This document shows, in pieces, positions 25,942 to 35,547 of a DNA stretch of 64,000 bases. The notes under the pieces are model-generated. The model saw nothing but the letters and a program-made list of their open reading frames with translations, searched no databases and was not told where the DNA came from. The number at the start of each line of letters is the position of its first letter. Within the stretch, counting starts at the first letter, position 1. Origin of the DNA: Bacteroidota bacterium (GTDB lineage: Bacteria > Bacteroidota > Bacteroidia > Chitinophagales > Chitinophagaceae); NCBI GenBank assembly GCA_030706685.1, contig JAUZOA010000013.1, positions 33,507 through 97,506 of the forward strand, written 5' to 3'. The translations under genes were made by a program, and so were the position numbers.

Positions 25942-26949
25942 ATGCAAGTACATCGTGATATAGAAAAACTACCCGCATTCCGTAACGCTGTAGTCACTAT
26001 CGGTACCTTTGATGGCGTTCATATGGGTCATCGCCACGTGATTGAAAGCCTGAGGGAAGAAGCTAAAGCAATAAACGGGGAAACGGTGATCATCACTTTT
26101 CATCCCCATCCCAGGAAAGTGGTCTCCTCAGCCATTCTCGGTATCCGGCTGATCAATACGCTGGACGAAAAAACTGAATTGCTTGAACAACTGGGAATTG
26201 ACCACCTGGTAGTAGTACCGTTTACAGAAGCTTTTGCCAACCAGCATGCCGTTGATTATATCAGGGATTTTCTTGTCAATAAATTCAAACCTCATACGAT
26301 CATCATTGGTTATGATCACCGGTTTGGCCGTGACAGGCAGGGTGATTATCGCCTGCTTGAGAAACTGGCTGAGAAATACAAGTATGTATTAAAAGAAATA
26401 CCGAAGCATTTGCTCGATAATATTTCTATCAGTTCTACCAATATCCGGGAAGCTCTTCTTCATAATGACATAGCGACCGCTGATAAATTGCTTGGCTATG
26501 AATTCTTTTTTGAGGGAGAAGTGGTGGATGGCGATAAACTGGGCAGGAAGCTTGGATATCCTACTGCCAACCTGAAAATAACCGATGAAGAAAAGCTGAT
26601 CCCCGCCAATGGCATTTATGCTGTATATGTGGAGATCAGGGAAAAAGAGCCGGAAGATAAAGGACAGAACAATGGAAGTAAGCCCCGTGCTAAAGCATCT
26701 TCTCACTCATCCATGACCACTCTCCGCTCACGTCTCAAAGGCATGATGAGCATTGGGTTCCGGCCAACTGTTGATGTCAAAAAAAGAGTAATTGAAGTAA
26801 ATATTTTCGATTTTGATAAGGACATCTATGGGCAGAAAGTAAGAGTATATGTAAAAAAATACCTCCGCGAAGAAGTGAAGTTTAATTCCCTCGAAGACCT
26901 GGTAAAACAAATTGATAAGGACAAGATCGAAAGCCTGAAAGTATTGTAG
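25942..26949 (+). CDS. ribF: Bifunctional riboflavin kinase / FAD synthetase
   Basis: 335 residues. The N-terminal FMN adenylyltransferase domain has TIGTFDGVHMGH (19-30), FHPHPRKV, IIGYDHRFGRDRQGD and ISSTNIREAL. The C-terminal riboflavin kinase domain has GRKLGYPTANL (201-211) and IGFRPTVD. It converts riboflavin to FMN and FAD. An unusual hydrophilic stretch of about 30 residues (232-263, rich in Lys, Ser, Asn and Gln) interrupts the kinase domain just before the conserved IGFRPT strand. A near-consensus -7 box (TATCTTCG, 25925-25932) leaves a leader of only a few bases. Confidence 0.93.
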   Translation: MQVHRDIEKLPAFRNAVVTIGTFDGVHMGHRHVIESLREEAKAINGETVIITFHPHPRKVVSSAILGIRLINTLDEKTELLEQLGIDHLVVVPFTEAFANQHAVDYIRDFLVNKFKPHTIIIGYDHRFGRDRQGDYRLLEKLAEKYKYVLKEIPKHLLDNISISSTNIREALLHNDIATADKLLGYEFFFEGEVVDGDKLGRKLGYPTANLKITDEEKLIPANGIYAVYVEIREKEPEDKGQNNGSKPRAKASSHSSMTTLRSRLKGMMSIGFRPTVDVKKRVIEVNIFDFDKDIYGQKVRVYVKKYLREEVKFNSLEDLVKQIDKDKIESLKVL

Positions 26950-27090
26950 GCCACAAGTCGTAGAGACAGCAAGCCCGGGAGACGAGAGTCAAAGTTGAAA
27001 TTTTACGAATTATCAGGTACAAAGGGCTCCTGCGGAGAAAAAATCTTACCGTTTTTCCGGCTTCCGGTCTTCCTGACTTATTTTTAATTC

Positions 27091-27861
27091 TTAATAGTCG
27101 ATACTGAATTCAAGGCTTGGTGCGTCATCAAAAAAATCCTCCACACTATTTGTAATCATTACCTTTTTTTTATCATCAGACAACTTAAGATTTTTTCCTT
27201 CTGCTTTTTTGGCCGGCCTGGGCAGGTTAATGATGATGGTGCTGTTGCCGAGACCCATTCCTGCCATTTCCTTTAAGGCCTTCATTCCTTCATCGTTGCC
27301 CACAGTTGCATATTTTTCTTTGTTAAGTTTTTTTTGAATCATGCCTTTTGCATAAGTAGTAGTATAATAGTCATCCACCGAACTCTGGGGTATGTCATCC
27401 GCTCCCGGCATCATTCCGGAATCGGTACCCTCTTTGGCGGATTCAGCTAGTTGTTTTTTGAGAGCCTGTTGCACCAGCTTTGAAGATAATTGCTCAAGCC
27501 TGCTTATCTCACCCGGGTCTGAAAAAGGAAATTGTAGTTTAACAATAAACTTCTCAGCCGGTATATTCATTTGAAAATTAAGCTTACCTTTTTTAACGAG
27601 TGCCCTCTCTTCCGCGGTAATATCTTTAAGACTGTCCGCCGCTTTATCCAGCATGATGGTTGTGTCAATTGCCTTGTCCCCCGCTTTCTCCAGTTCCTTT
27701 CCTTGCCCGGACATTTTGGCCATACCGATCAAACCGCTCAAATCAGTCGTCGTCTGCATTGTTCCGCTGTTGTTCTCATTGAGGGAGATTTCATGTGTCG
27801 TTTCACACCCGGTTATCATCACTGCGGTTCCGGCGAAAATCAGGGCCAAAAATTTCTTCAT
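27091..27861 (-). CDS. Hypothetical lipoprotein
   Basis: 256 residues with a lipoprotein signal peptide ending in the lipobox ITGC (Cys19), so the mature protein is lipid-anchored. The rest is soluble and charged, with a helical middle (EISRLEQLSSKLVQQALKKQ) and two lysine-rich strands near the C-terminus. No catalytic motif is recognised. It lies between convergent ribF and minus-strand holA, 91 bp downstream of the latter. Confidence 0.75.
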   Translation of the reverse strand: MKKFLALIFAGTAVMITGCETTHEISLNENNSGTMQTTTDLSGLIGMAKMSGQGKELEKAGDKAIDTTIMLDKAADSLKDITAEERALVKKGKLNFQMNIPAEKFIVKLQFPFSDPGEISRLEQLSSKLVQQALKKQLAESAKEGTDSGMMPGADDIPQSSVDDYYTTTYAKGMIQKKLNKEKYATVGNDEGMKALKEMAGMGLGNSTIIINLPRPAKKAEGKNLKLSDDKKKVMITNSVEDFFDDAPSLEFSIDY

Positions 27862-27952
27862 ATATTCCTATTTAGAAAAAGATGGATGTTATTATTGAAA
27901 AGTTGCACTAAACCCCGGTAGGGTATGCAAAGAAACGGTTTTTAAACAATAT

Positions 27953-28957
27953 TTAAGTCCATCCAATCATTTTGATTACCATTTCCTTTAAGAGTGAGGC
28001 ATCTTCGGTCCCGGTATTATTTACTCCAATGCTTTTCAGGTTGTAAGTATGCAATAATAAAAGCGCGTTTTCAACTTCTTTATAATTGTAAACTTTCGCT
28101 GCCTGCAGGTAGTCTTTGCTGAAAAAAGGATTTACTCCTATGGCAATGGCTATGCCTTTTTCATCCGTCGTGTTGGCGCCAAAGACCATAAAAACTTTGC
28201 TAAAGAAACTATAAAGGGATGGAAGAATTAGTTGCACAGGTGCTGCTTTGGGGTTAGCTTCAAAATATTGAATAATCCGGATGGCTTTAGAAAGATCCTT
28301 CTTTGCCAGCGCTGATTGCAATTCAAAAACATTAAACTCTTTGCTCACTCCCACAAATTCTTCAATGTCTTCTTCTGTAATATTTTTTCGTTTCCCCAGG
28401 TTCACAGAGATCTTCTCTATCTCATTTTCGATTCTTGTCAGGTCGTTACCGATATGATCCACTAAAAGCGCCAAACCCTTTGGAGAAACCGATAAGCCTT
28501 TGGATTGAACCAATTCCTGCGTCCACTCAGGCAACTGGTTATCATATAATTTTTTGGTGGTGACGAGGGCGCCTCTTTCTTTCAGCAATTTTGCAAATTT
28601 TGTACGGCCATCTACTTTTTTGTTCTTGTAGGAGACTACAAAAACGGTAGAGTTAAGAGGGTTTTCGATATAGGCCTCGAGTTTTTCAATATCTCTCATT
28701 TGCTGGCCTTCCTTGAGTAATACTACCTGTCTTTCCGCAAACATCGGGTAACGGCGGCAGGCATTTATGACATCCGCCCAGGCAGCGTCGCGGCCATAGA
28801 ATATACTCAGGTTAAAAGATGCCTCATTGTCACTCAGAATATGGCGTTCGGCATAATTGACCACTTTATCGATAAAATACTCCTCTTCACCCTCCAGCCA
28901 ATAAACTGGCTTAAAGGCTTTCTTCTTCCACTCGGTTATGATCTTTTCTGCGGACAT
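27953..28957 (-). CDS. holA: DNA polymerase III subunit delta
   Basis: 334 residues, standard length for HolA. The N-terminal AAA+-like domain starts KPVYWLEGEEEYFIDKVV, with FVVSYKNKKVDGRTKFAKLL, then ALLVDHIGNDLTRIENEIEKI and FVGVSKEFNVFELQSALAKKDL in the middle, and a C-terminal helical collar. It loads the sliding clamp as part of the clamp-loader complex. It is divergent from the coiled-coil gene at 29168 across 210 bp. Confidence 0.9.
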   Translation of the reverse strand: MSAEKIITEWKKKAFKPVYWLEGEEEYFIDKVVNYAERHILSDNEASFNLSIFYGRDAAWADVINACRRYPMFAERQVVLLKEGQQMRDIEKLEAYIENPLNSTVFVVSYKNKKVDGRTKFAKLLKERGALVTTKKLYDNQLPEWTQELVQSKGLSVSPKGLALLVDHIGNDLTRIENEIEKISVNLGKRKNITEEDIEEFVGVSKEFNVFELQSALAKKDLSKAIRIIQYFEANPKAAPVQLILPSLYSFFSKVFMVFGANTTDEKGIAIAIGVNPFFSKDYLQAAKVYNYKEVENALLLLHTYNLKSIGVNNTGTEDASLLKEMVIKMIGWT

Positions 28958-29167
28958 AAACCGCTAAGATACAGGCTTTACCGATGCGGATAATGAACAA
29001 AAAATTAACGATATCTGCGCAACGATAGCTTTCTGGCACGGTTTTCGGAATTTGTTGGCAAATATGGGTCAGATTTAAACTTGTTTTATGGCCGTTACTA
29101 ACCTTAAAACCAGCTAAAAATCCATCCAAAAGAAATCTAACAATTCAAATACTTAAAACCGATTTTT

Positions 29168-30148
29168 ATGGCAAACACCAATTATCCATCCGCCGCTCCA
29201 CAAAATCCTCCTCCCCAAAAAAGCCGTGCAGGTAAAAACCTATTAATAGGCTTACTCGCCGCAGGTTTGCTTGGAACCTGGGGGTATCTTCTGTGGAACA
29301 AGAATAAAGTAAGCGATCAATTGCAACAGGCAAGTACTGAAAAAGCCAATATGGAGACAGAAAGAAACTCTGTCAAAGAAATGTATGACCAGGCTGTATA
29401 TCGTTTGGATTCTATCACCGGCGCTAATAATAACCTGCAGGGTGAGAAAACAGCCTTACAAAAAGATATCGATTCCAAGAAAGCAGAGATTCGCAAGATC
29501 CTGAGTGATAAAAACGCTACCCAGGCACAACTGGCGAAAGCAAAAACGATGATCGCTGAGTTAAATGACAAAATTGGCGCCCTGGAAGCTGAAGTTACAC
29601 GTCTTACCGGCGAAAACCAGGAATTAACAGCCAATAATACCCAGCTTACTTCAGAGAAGACCGTATTAGAACAAAATTTGCAGACAAGCAAAACAGAAAA
29701 AGATGAACTGGCCCAGACTGTTGACGTAGGTTCTACTTTCAGCGCCTCTAATATCCAGATCACTCCTGTAAACGAAAGAAAGAACGGTAAAGAAAAAGTA
29801 ACCACTACAGCAAAAAAAGTGGACAAATTAGTAGTGTCTTTCGATGTTGAGAACAGGATTGCCAAATCAGGACCGGCTGATATGTACATCATGGTAACAG
29901 CTCCTGATGGTAAAGTGATCTCTGATGCTGCAAATGGCGGCGGTTCATTGACAACACGTACAGATGGTGATAAGAGCTATACTGCTAAAGTGCCTATTCA
30001 ATATACACAAGGCACACGCCAGGCAGTTCAGTTCCCGATTCATCAAAGTGATTTCCAAAAAGGTGATTACAAAATTGAAATTTATCATAACGGGTTTAAA
30101 ATTGGTGAAGGCACCAAAACCCTGAAAAAAGGTGGTTTATTCGGTTAA
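29168..30148 (+). CDS. Coiled-coil membrane protein, paralogue A
   Basis: 326 residues. A Pro-rich N-terminus (about 1-24) precedes one membrane helix (about 25-43), a long coiled coil (about 48-185, heptad-rich, with EVTRLTGENQELTANN) and a C-terminal beta-rich domain (about 200-320) containing DMYIMVTAPDGKVI and IEIYHNGFKIGEGTK. The next gene encodes a protein with the same order of parts. Function unknown; the topology suggests an inner-membrane protein with a long periplasmic stalk. It has its own terminator, so the pair is not strictly one operon. Confidence 0.82.
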   Translation: MANTNYPSAAPQNPPPQKSRAGKNLLIGLLAAGLLGTWGYLLWNKNKVSDQLQQASTEKANMETERNSVKEMYDQAVYRLDSITGANNNLQGEKTALQKDIDSKKAEIRKILSDKNATQAQLAKAKTMIAELNDKIGALEAEVTRLTGENQELTANNTQLTSEKTVLEQNLQTSKTEKDELAQTVDVGSTFSASNIQITPVNERKNGKEKVTTTAKKVDKLVVSFDVENRIAKSGPADMYIMVTAPDGKVISDAANGGGSLTTRTDGDKSYTAKVPIQYTQGTRQAVQFPIHQSDFQKGDYKIEIYHNGFKIGEGTKTLKKGGLFG

Positions 30149-30171
30149 AAGCAGTTGCAACTCCTGCAACA

Positions 30172-30205
30172 GCCGTCTTACAGAAATGTAAGGCGGCTTT
30201 TTTAT
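30172..30205 (+). terminator. Terminator after paralogue A
   Basis: GCCGTCTTACA pairs with TGTAAGGCGGC (one T.G pair) around the GAAA tetraloop, followed by TTTTTTATT. Confidence 0.85.
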
Positions 30206-30368
30206 TAACTATTTTAGATAACCCCTGTATAGGTCTTGAAAAACAAGTATATGAATATTTACTATCGCAGCCCCCCTTTTGCTTTTCGTGCCTGCTGATT
30301 TATTATCTTGCAACCCGGCAACTTTCGCCCTGCAGCATTTATTTTAAAAGCGATTATTCGTAAAACAC

Positions 30369-31316
30369 ATGAAGGATATGCGATCCCTCCTCCTGGTGCT
30401 TTTTTCTTTCGGCCTGGTGGCTACATGGGTGTACCATTTCTATGATAAAGCGCATTATAGCGATAAAACAGCCGGAGTGACTTTAAAGAACCCGGCCGCA
30501 ATTCAACATGAAGTTCTCAGGGATTCATTGCAAAAAGCTTATTCGAAAATTGATACCCTTGATTTCAAACTCGATTCGGCCAGTACGCTCGCAAATACAA
30601 AAAATGATATTTCTGATTCACTGGAAGCAGAACTGGTTCTCAAAGTAAATGAGATCAACAGGCTGAAAGCAGAGATCAGCAGCATTTTAAAAAACCCAAA
30701 TTCGACAAATTCCGAACTCTCACAGGCCCGCCAAAAAATAAGTGAGATGGAAGATATTATAAAGGGGTTAAGGAATGAAAAAAGCAACCTGGAGGCCGAT
30801 AAGCAATTGCTTAATGCCCGGCTGGATCAATTAAGCGGTGAGGTTACTGATCTCCAGCAGAATATCCGTCGCCTGGATAACGAAAATAAAAGCCTGGCAG
30901 AAAAAATAAAGTCAGCCTCTGTTTTTACAGCTTCGGCTTTACATTTTACTACCATGGATGTGAAAGAGACAAAAGAGCAGGAAACAACCCAGGCCAAAAA
31001 AGCAAACAGGTTTATCGCATCGTTCATTCTGCAGAATAATTTTAACGAATACCTGAACGCCGAAATAATCATTGTGATCATTGAGCCGGGCGGCCGTATT
31101 CTCCAGAGCTCTGTATGGGATTCGGGAACATTTGATACAAAAACGGAAGGAAAGAAGAATTTTACCCGTAAAATAAAGTTCGACTATATAAAAGGCGAGC
31201 AAAAGGCATTGATCTTTTCATTGGATGTTGATGATGCATTAAAAAAAGGAACTTATTCCCTTCAGATATGGCATGATGGGCAAAAGATCGGAGAAACTAC
31301 CAGGACATTATACTGA
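30369..31316 (+). CDS. Coiled-coil membrane protein, paralogue B
   Basis: 315 residues, with no Pro-rich extension. A membrane helix at about 5-22 leads into a coiled coil (about 45-180) and a C-terminal beta-rich domain. Aligned positions with paralogue A include EIxxILxxxNxTxxxLxxAxxxIxEL in the coil and IxIxHxGxKIGExTxTL at the end. The duplication is therefore old but clear. Function unknown. It converges on the TonB receptor gene with a shared terminator between. Confidence 0.82.
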   Translation: MKDMRSLLLVLFSFGLVATWVYHFYDKAHYSDKTAGVTLKNPAAIQHEVLRDSLQKAYSKIDTLDFKLDSASTLANTKNDISDSLEAELVLKVNEINRLKAEISSILKNPNSTNSELSQARQKISEMEDIIKGLRNEKSNLEADKQLLNARLDQLSGEVTDLQQNIRRLDNENKSLAEKIKSASVFTASALHFTTMDVKETKEQETTQAKKANRFIASFILQNNFNEYLNAEIIIVIIEPGGRILQSSVWDSGTFDTKTEGKKNFTRKIKFDYIKGEQKALIFSLDVDDALKKGTYSLQIWHDGQKIGETTRTLY

Positions 31317-31344
31317 GAGCCTATCAAAACACCAGCTCTCTATA

Positions 31345-31380
31345 AAAAATAAAAGGCCTCTTTTCGGGCCTTTTATTTTT
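31345..31380. terminator. Bidirectional terminator between convergent genes
   Basis: AAAAATAAAAGGCC (31345-31358) pairs perfectly with GGCCTTTTATTTTT (31367-31380) around TCTTTTCG. T tracts are present on both strands. Confidence 0.88.
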
Positions 31381-31410
31381 TATCTGTGTTTTATTTAATC
31401 TCAGAAAATC

Positions 31411-34377
31411 TTATAAGTTATAGCCATAGCTGATATAATATACACCCCCTACATAAGGGCTTCCAAAACCTGTACGATAATAATTGTTTCCGAGGTTAGT
31501 ACCGCCAACACGCCAGGTACTCTTTGATTTTGGCTGCTGGTAGGTGATCTGGCCATCTACCCAGGCAAAATAAGGAAGTGTACCGCTTACAAAAGTTCCT
31601 TCATAATAGTTGTTGTCCTGCCATTTTACCACAACATTGAAACCGATATGGTGGCAAACATTTTCATTCCGGAGACCTAAGTTCCACCTGTATAGCGGAG
31701 CGTTGAAAAAAGAAACAAAACCCGGGGAAAGGTTATTAAGCTTATCGGAAAATACATTCCCATAAATAGTAAATCCTTTGCCAAACAAGTATTCAGCGCC
31801 CACGCCCCAACCGATAGCATTCACGGATTCCGTGGAATTTTGCTTATAAGAAACATTGGTAGTGGTAAATGGTGAAAATAAGTCCTGCGCATTACCGGAT
31901 TTGGACTGGCCTACGCCGATCGTAGCAAGGAAATTCTGGTAATGGCTATAGTACAAATAAGCATCTACCAGTAATTTCTTTTTTATGATGCCTTTATAAC
32001 CGACTTCATAAGAATTAACTGTTTCAGGTTTTACCTGGTTGTAAACTGCCGGTACCAATAAACTTGTATTGGCCGGGTTGCCACCGGCACGGTAAGCCAA
32101 TATACTTTCTGGTGTATAGCCGGGAAGTGTGGAATTGAGCTTATAGTAAGACTGGAATTCAGGCAAGCAGCCAATAAGCGTGCCTGCACCGGTAACAAGA
32201 CTTATATACTGATCCTGGTTGGTGGGGAAACGATAAGCAGTTTGATAAGAGAGCCGGAAGTTATTGTCCTTAGCGACTTTAATCACAGCTGTAAACCGAG
32301 GGGTGAACCTGCCTTCAAAATTGGTTTGCTTATCATAACGTCCGGCTGCTGTCAGCGTAAGAATATCCCTGAACAGTTTTTTTCTTAACTGTACATAAGC
32401 CCCTTTTTCATCAATCTTAATATTTCCGAGAGTGTCGGCAAAAATCGTTCCCTGGGAATTCATCACCCATTCTTTCCACTGAACCCCGGTAATAATTTCT
32501 ATCTTATCACTAAACTCAAGAACATCTGAAAGATTCAATTGTCCTTCACCTGCCCACAAATCTGTTTTGTCAAGAAACCGTGCCCCGCCTTTAGCAATAG
32601 GAGTACCTTTTATAGCGTTAGCCGCTGCATCAAAACCAGATGTTCCTGGCAGTAAACGGCCTACATCCGCAGCTGCACGTGCCATTGATTGAATAGTTAT
32701 ATCACTTACGGGTGTGCCTGCCGAACTGGTTAAGCGGCGGGTATCTGAAAAAGTTCCGATATACTGGGAGAACCAGGTAGCACTCGGTTTCCATGATTCG
32801 TTGATAAAAGCTCCCAGCGCAGATGCATTATACGAATCCCCGGCATTTTCCTGTGTGGTATATCCGCGAAGAAGCCATGTTTTTCCTTTAAACTCCAGTT
32901 TATGCTGCGCTATCTTAAGATTGCGGAGGGAATAACGGTCTGCACCGGTATATACTGTTGTTCCTGTTCCTACATAGGTATTGAATGATGCTTCGATGTT
33001 TGGATTAATCTTGTAATGCAGTCCGCCATTAAATTTAAAGTTGAGCGTATTGTAATCCACTAAATACTTTTCTTCATATCCTGTTCTTGAAACAGTATAA
33101 TTCTGGAAGTACCCGTTTTTTGAACCATTATAAAAAGGGAACATATTGTCTATGTTCGGTTTTATAGCAGGAGAATTCAGTGCTGCCAGTAAGGCCGCAC
33201 CGAAGGGAGCAAAAGTATAGAACCCATCCCGTTGTGCATTAGTCGGAAAAACAGGGTTACCAATGGCTCCATAATAAGTATTTAACAGGGAAACGACATC
33301 AATCGCGCCTCCTGATCCTGCTAATACACCTGCTCTTGTTTGAGCTGTTACGAGATCAGCAAAGCTTTTCATATTGGCTGCCGTTTCATCGCCATAAATA
33401 TTTACACCATTGAAACCGGGGTCATTACCCCGATTGCCACCCACTACACTGCTTAAGATACCTATCTGCTGTTTATCGCGATAATCATCAGCCTGCCAGT
33501 CACTGCCTTTAACTAAAGAAGCTGCAAGTTTAATAGCCCATTTATCGGAGAAAGCATGTGCCCAGCGAAAGTCCCAGTTATAATAGGGAGCCGCTTTACC
33601 ATGCTTGCCATCCGCATGCATGATACCTTGTTTGATATTAAAGCTCAATCCCTGGTATTTGAATGGGTTCTTGCTATTGATAAGTAAAGTGCCATTTAAA
33701 CCACCTGAACCATATAATGCGGATGAAGCTCCTGCCAGCAATTCAACATTGTCTATATCCAGGTCGCTTGGCCCGATAACACTTCCCACTGAAAAATTAA
33801 GCCCGGGAGCCTGGTTATCCATTCCATCCACTAATTGATTCAGCTTTGTATTACCGCTGCTGATAAATCCACGGGTAGTAACGGTGCGAAACGTTAAGCT
33901 GGCGGTATGCATATCCACCCCTTTCAGGTTGGTGATGGCTTCATAATAACTTGGGGCGGCAAGTGTCTTCAGATTTACACCGCTCATTCTTTCTACCGTC
34001 ACCGGTGATTCAAGTATGCGGGTGGGTGCGCGGTTGGCAGCTATAACTACTTCCTGTCCAAGAGTACTGACAGGTTTAAAACTGACATCAATCTTAGCCG
34101 AAGCATCGTTGACTGTCACTTCATAATTTTCAAACCCTACAGAACTGAATACGAGCACTACAGGAAGCTTACTTACTTTTATACTAAAATCGCCATTGGA
34201 ATTAGTATAGGTTCCTACATTGGTCCCTTTTACAACAACAGAAACCGCAGGAACCGGATCTTTGGAAGAGCTATTGCGAACATTACCGGATAGTGTAATT
34301 GTCGTTTGTGCAAAGACAGCAATCGAAAACAGGCTGGCTACAACGGAGGCTGCCAAAAAGCGATAGCTTTTTCTCAT
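31411..34377 (-). CDS. TonB-dependent receptor with carboxypeptidase-like regulatory domain
   Basis: 988 residues from the ATG at 34377, which begins a signal peptide ending near VFAQ; the longer in-frame start at 34419 is rejected. An N-terminal carboxypeptidase-like beta-sandwich (about 25-110, with GNVRNSSSKDPVPAVSV and GDFSIKV) is followed by a plug domain (about 120-240, with LLAGASSALYGSGGLNGTL) and a 22-strand-type barrel ending in an aromatic C-terminal strand. It should import a large substrate using TonB energy. There is no adjacent SusD, so a siderophore, cofactor or peptide is as likely as a glycan. Confidence 0.92.
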   Translation of the reverse strand: MRKSYRFLAASVVASLFSIAVFAQTTITLSGNVRNSSSKDPVPAVSVVVKGTNVGTYTNSNGDFSIKVSKLPVVLVFSSVGFENYEVTVNDASAKIDVSFKPVSTLGQEVVIAANRAPTRILESPVTVERMSGVNLKTLAAPSYYEAITNLKGVDMHTASLTFRTVTTRGFISSGNTKLNQLVDGMDNQAPGLNFSVGSVIGPSDLDIDNVELLAGASSALYGSGGLNGTLLINSKNPFKYQGLSFNIKQGIMHADGKHGKAAPYYNWDFRWAHAFSDKWAIKLAASLVKGSDWQADDYRDKQQIGILSSVVGGNRGNDPGFNGVNIYGDETAANMKSFADLVTAQTRAGVLAGSGGAIDVVSLLNTYYGAIGNPVFPTNAQRDGFYTFAPFGAALLAALNSPAIKPNIDNMFPFYNGSKNGYFQNYTVSRTGYEEKYLVDYNTLNFKFNGGLHYKINPNIEASFNTYVGTGTTVYTGADRYSLRNLKIAQHKLEFKGKTWLLRGYTTQENAGDSYNASALGAFINESWKPSATWFSQYIGTFSDTRRLTSSAGTPVSDITIQSMARAAADVGRLLPGTSGFDAAANAIKGTPIAKGGARFLDKTDLWAGEGQLNLSDVLEFSDKIEIITGVQWKEWVMNSQGTIFADTLGNIKIDEKGAYVQLRKKLFRDILTLTAAGRYDKQTNFEGRFTPRFTAVIKVAKDNNFRLSYQTAYRFPTNQDQYISLVTGAGTLIGCLPEFQSYYKLNSTLPGYTPESILAYRAGGNPANTSLLVPAVYNQVKPETVNSYEVGYKGIIKKKLLVDAYLYYSHYQNFLATIGVGQSKSGNAQDLFSPFTTTNVSYKQNSTESVNAIGWGVGAEYLFGKGFTIYGNVFSDKLNNLSPGFVSFFNAPLYRWNLGLRNENVCHHIGFNVVVKWQDNNYYEGTFVSGTLPYFAWVDGQITYQQPKSKSTWRVGGTNLGNNYYRTGFGSPYVGGVYYISYGYNL

Positions 34378-34525
34378 AATAAGCAATTTTGGTTTGGAAT
34401 TTGACGGAAAAATAAGCATTGTAAAGTTTATCTAAAAATTTAATTTTTAGGCACAAAGGATAAATTGTTGAAATCTCCGGGCAGGCTACTTTGGGCAAAT
34501 TTCCAGCCCTTCTTACTTTCGATTT

Positions 34526-35452
34526 ATGGCAGAATTTCAATTCCCGGGGCAGACCGGATTTTACCGTGGTAAGGTGCGTGACGTGTATACGATCAACCGG
34601 AAATGGTTAGTGATGATCGCTTCGGACCGGATCTCAGCATTTGATGTCATATTGCCAAGGACTATACCCTGCAAAGGGCAGGTCTTAAACCAGATCGCCG
34701 CCTACATGCTGAAAGCAACGGCAGATATTTGCCCTAACTGGCTCGTGGATGTGCCCGCGCCCAATGTATCCATCGGGAAGAAATGTGATCCATTCAAAAT
34801 TGAAATGGTAGTTCGCGGAAATTTGACAGGCCATGCCTGGAGAACATATAGTTCCGGAAAAAAAGAATTATGTGGCGTAGTAATGCCTGGTAGTATGAAA
34901 GAAAATGATTATTTCCCAGCCCCGCTCATTACTCCGTCTACCAAAGCAGAAGAAGGACATGACGAGGATATATCGGCGAAAGAGATAATCGAAAAAGGCC
35001 TGGCTACAAAAAAAGAATGGGATATTTTATGTGATTATGCCCTGAAGTTATTTGCAAAAGGTAAAGAATTAGCTGCGAAGAGAGGCCTTATCCTTGTCGA
35101 TACAAAATATGAGTTTGGAAAGATCGGCGATGATATTTACCTCATGGATGAGATACATACCCCCGACTCCTCAAGGTATTTTTATGCGGATGGTTTTGAA
35201 GAAAGACAGGCTAAAGGTGAAAAGCAAAAACAACTCAGCAAGGAGTTTGTAAGGGAATGGCTGATCGCCAATAATTTCATGGGTAAGGAGGGACAGACTG
35301 TTCCTGCTATGAGTGATGAATGGGTAAATACTATCTCAAAAAGGTATATTGAATTATATGAAAAAGTGATCGGTGAAAAATTTATACCCCAGTATTTTTC
35401 GCCGGAAGAAACATATAAAAAAATTACGGCATCGTTAGGGCTAAGAGATTAA
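34526..35452 (+). CDS. purC: Phosphoribosylaminoimidazole-succinocarboxamide synthase
   Basis: 308 residues, the longer SAICAR synthetase type. Motifs include GKVRDVY near the N-terminus, ASDRISAFDV, VVRGNLTGHAW, DTKYEFGK and MDEIHTPDSSRYF. It joins CAIR and aspartate with ATP in purine synthesis. A near-consensus -7 box (TACTTTCG, 34514-34521) stands four bases before the ATG, implying a very short leader. It is monocistronic and ends at the bidirectional terminator 35496-35539. Confidence 0.95.
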   Translation: MAEFQFPGQTGFYRGKVRDVYTINRKWLVMIASDRISAFDVILPRTIPCKGQVLNQIAAYMLKATADICPNWLVDVPAPNVSIGKKCDPFKIEMVVRGNLTGHAWRTYSSGKKELCGVVMPGSMKENDYFPAPLITPSTKAEEGHDEDISAKEIIEKGLATKKEWDILCDYALKLFAKGKELAAKRGLILVDTKYEFGKIGDDIYLMDEIHTPDSSRYFYADGFEERQAKGEKQKQLSKEFVREWLIANNFMGKEGQTVPAMSDEWVNTISKRYIELYEKVIGEKFIPQYFSPEETYKKITASLGLRD

Positions 35453-35495
35453 AAGAGAAAAAGAGCATAACAGTATTTCAAACCGTTCGTTATTG

Positions 35496-35539
35496 AAAAA
35501 GAGAAGAAAGAGAAATACAATTCTCTTTCTTCTCTTTTT
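35496..35539. terminator. Bidirectional purine/pyrimidine terminator
   Basis: A 19-bp perfect stem (35496-35514 with 35521-35539) around ATACAA, made almost wholly of A and G on one arm, with T tracts on both strands. It serves purC and the convergent lipoprotein gene. Confidence 0.88.
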
Positions 35540-35547
35540 TTACCCTC

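Noticed and set aside
29317..29892. 191-codon minus-strand frame
   Set aside because: It is the antisense of a coiled-coil coding region, where low codon diversity often leaves the opposite strand open.
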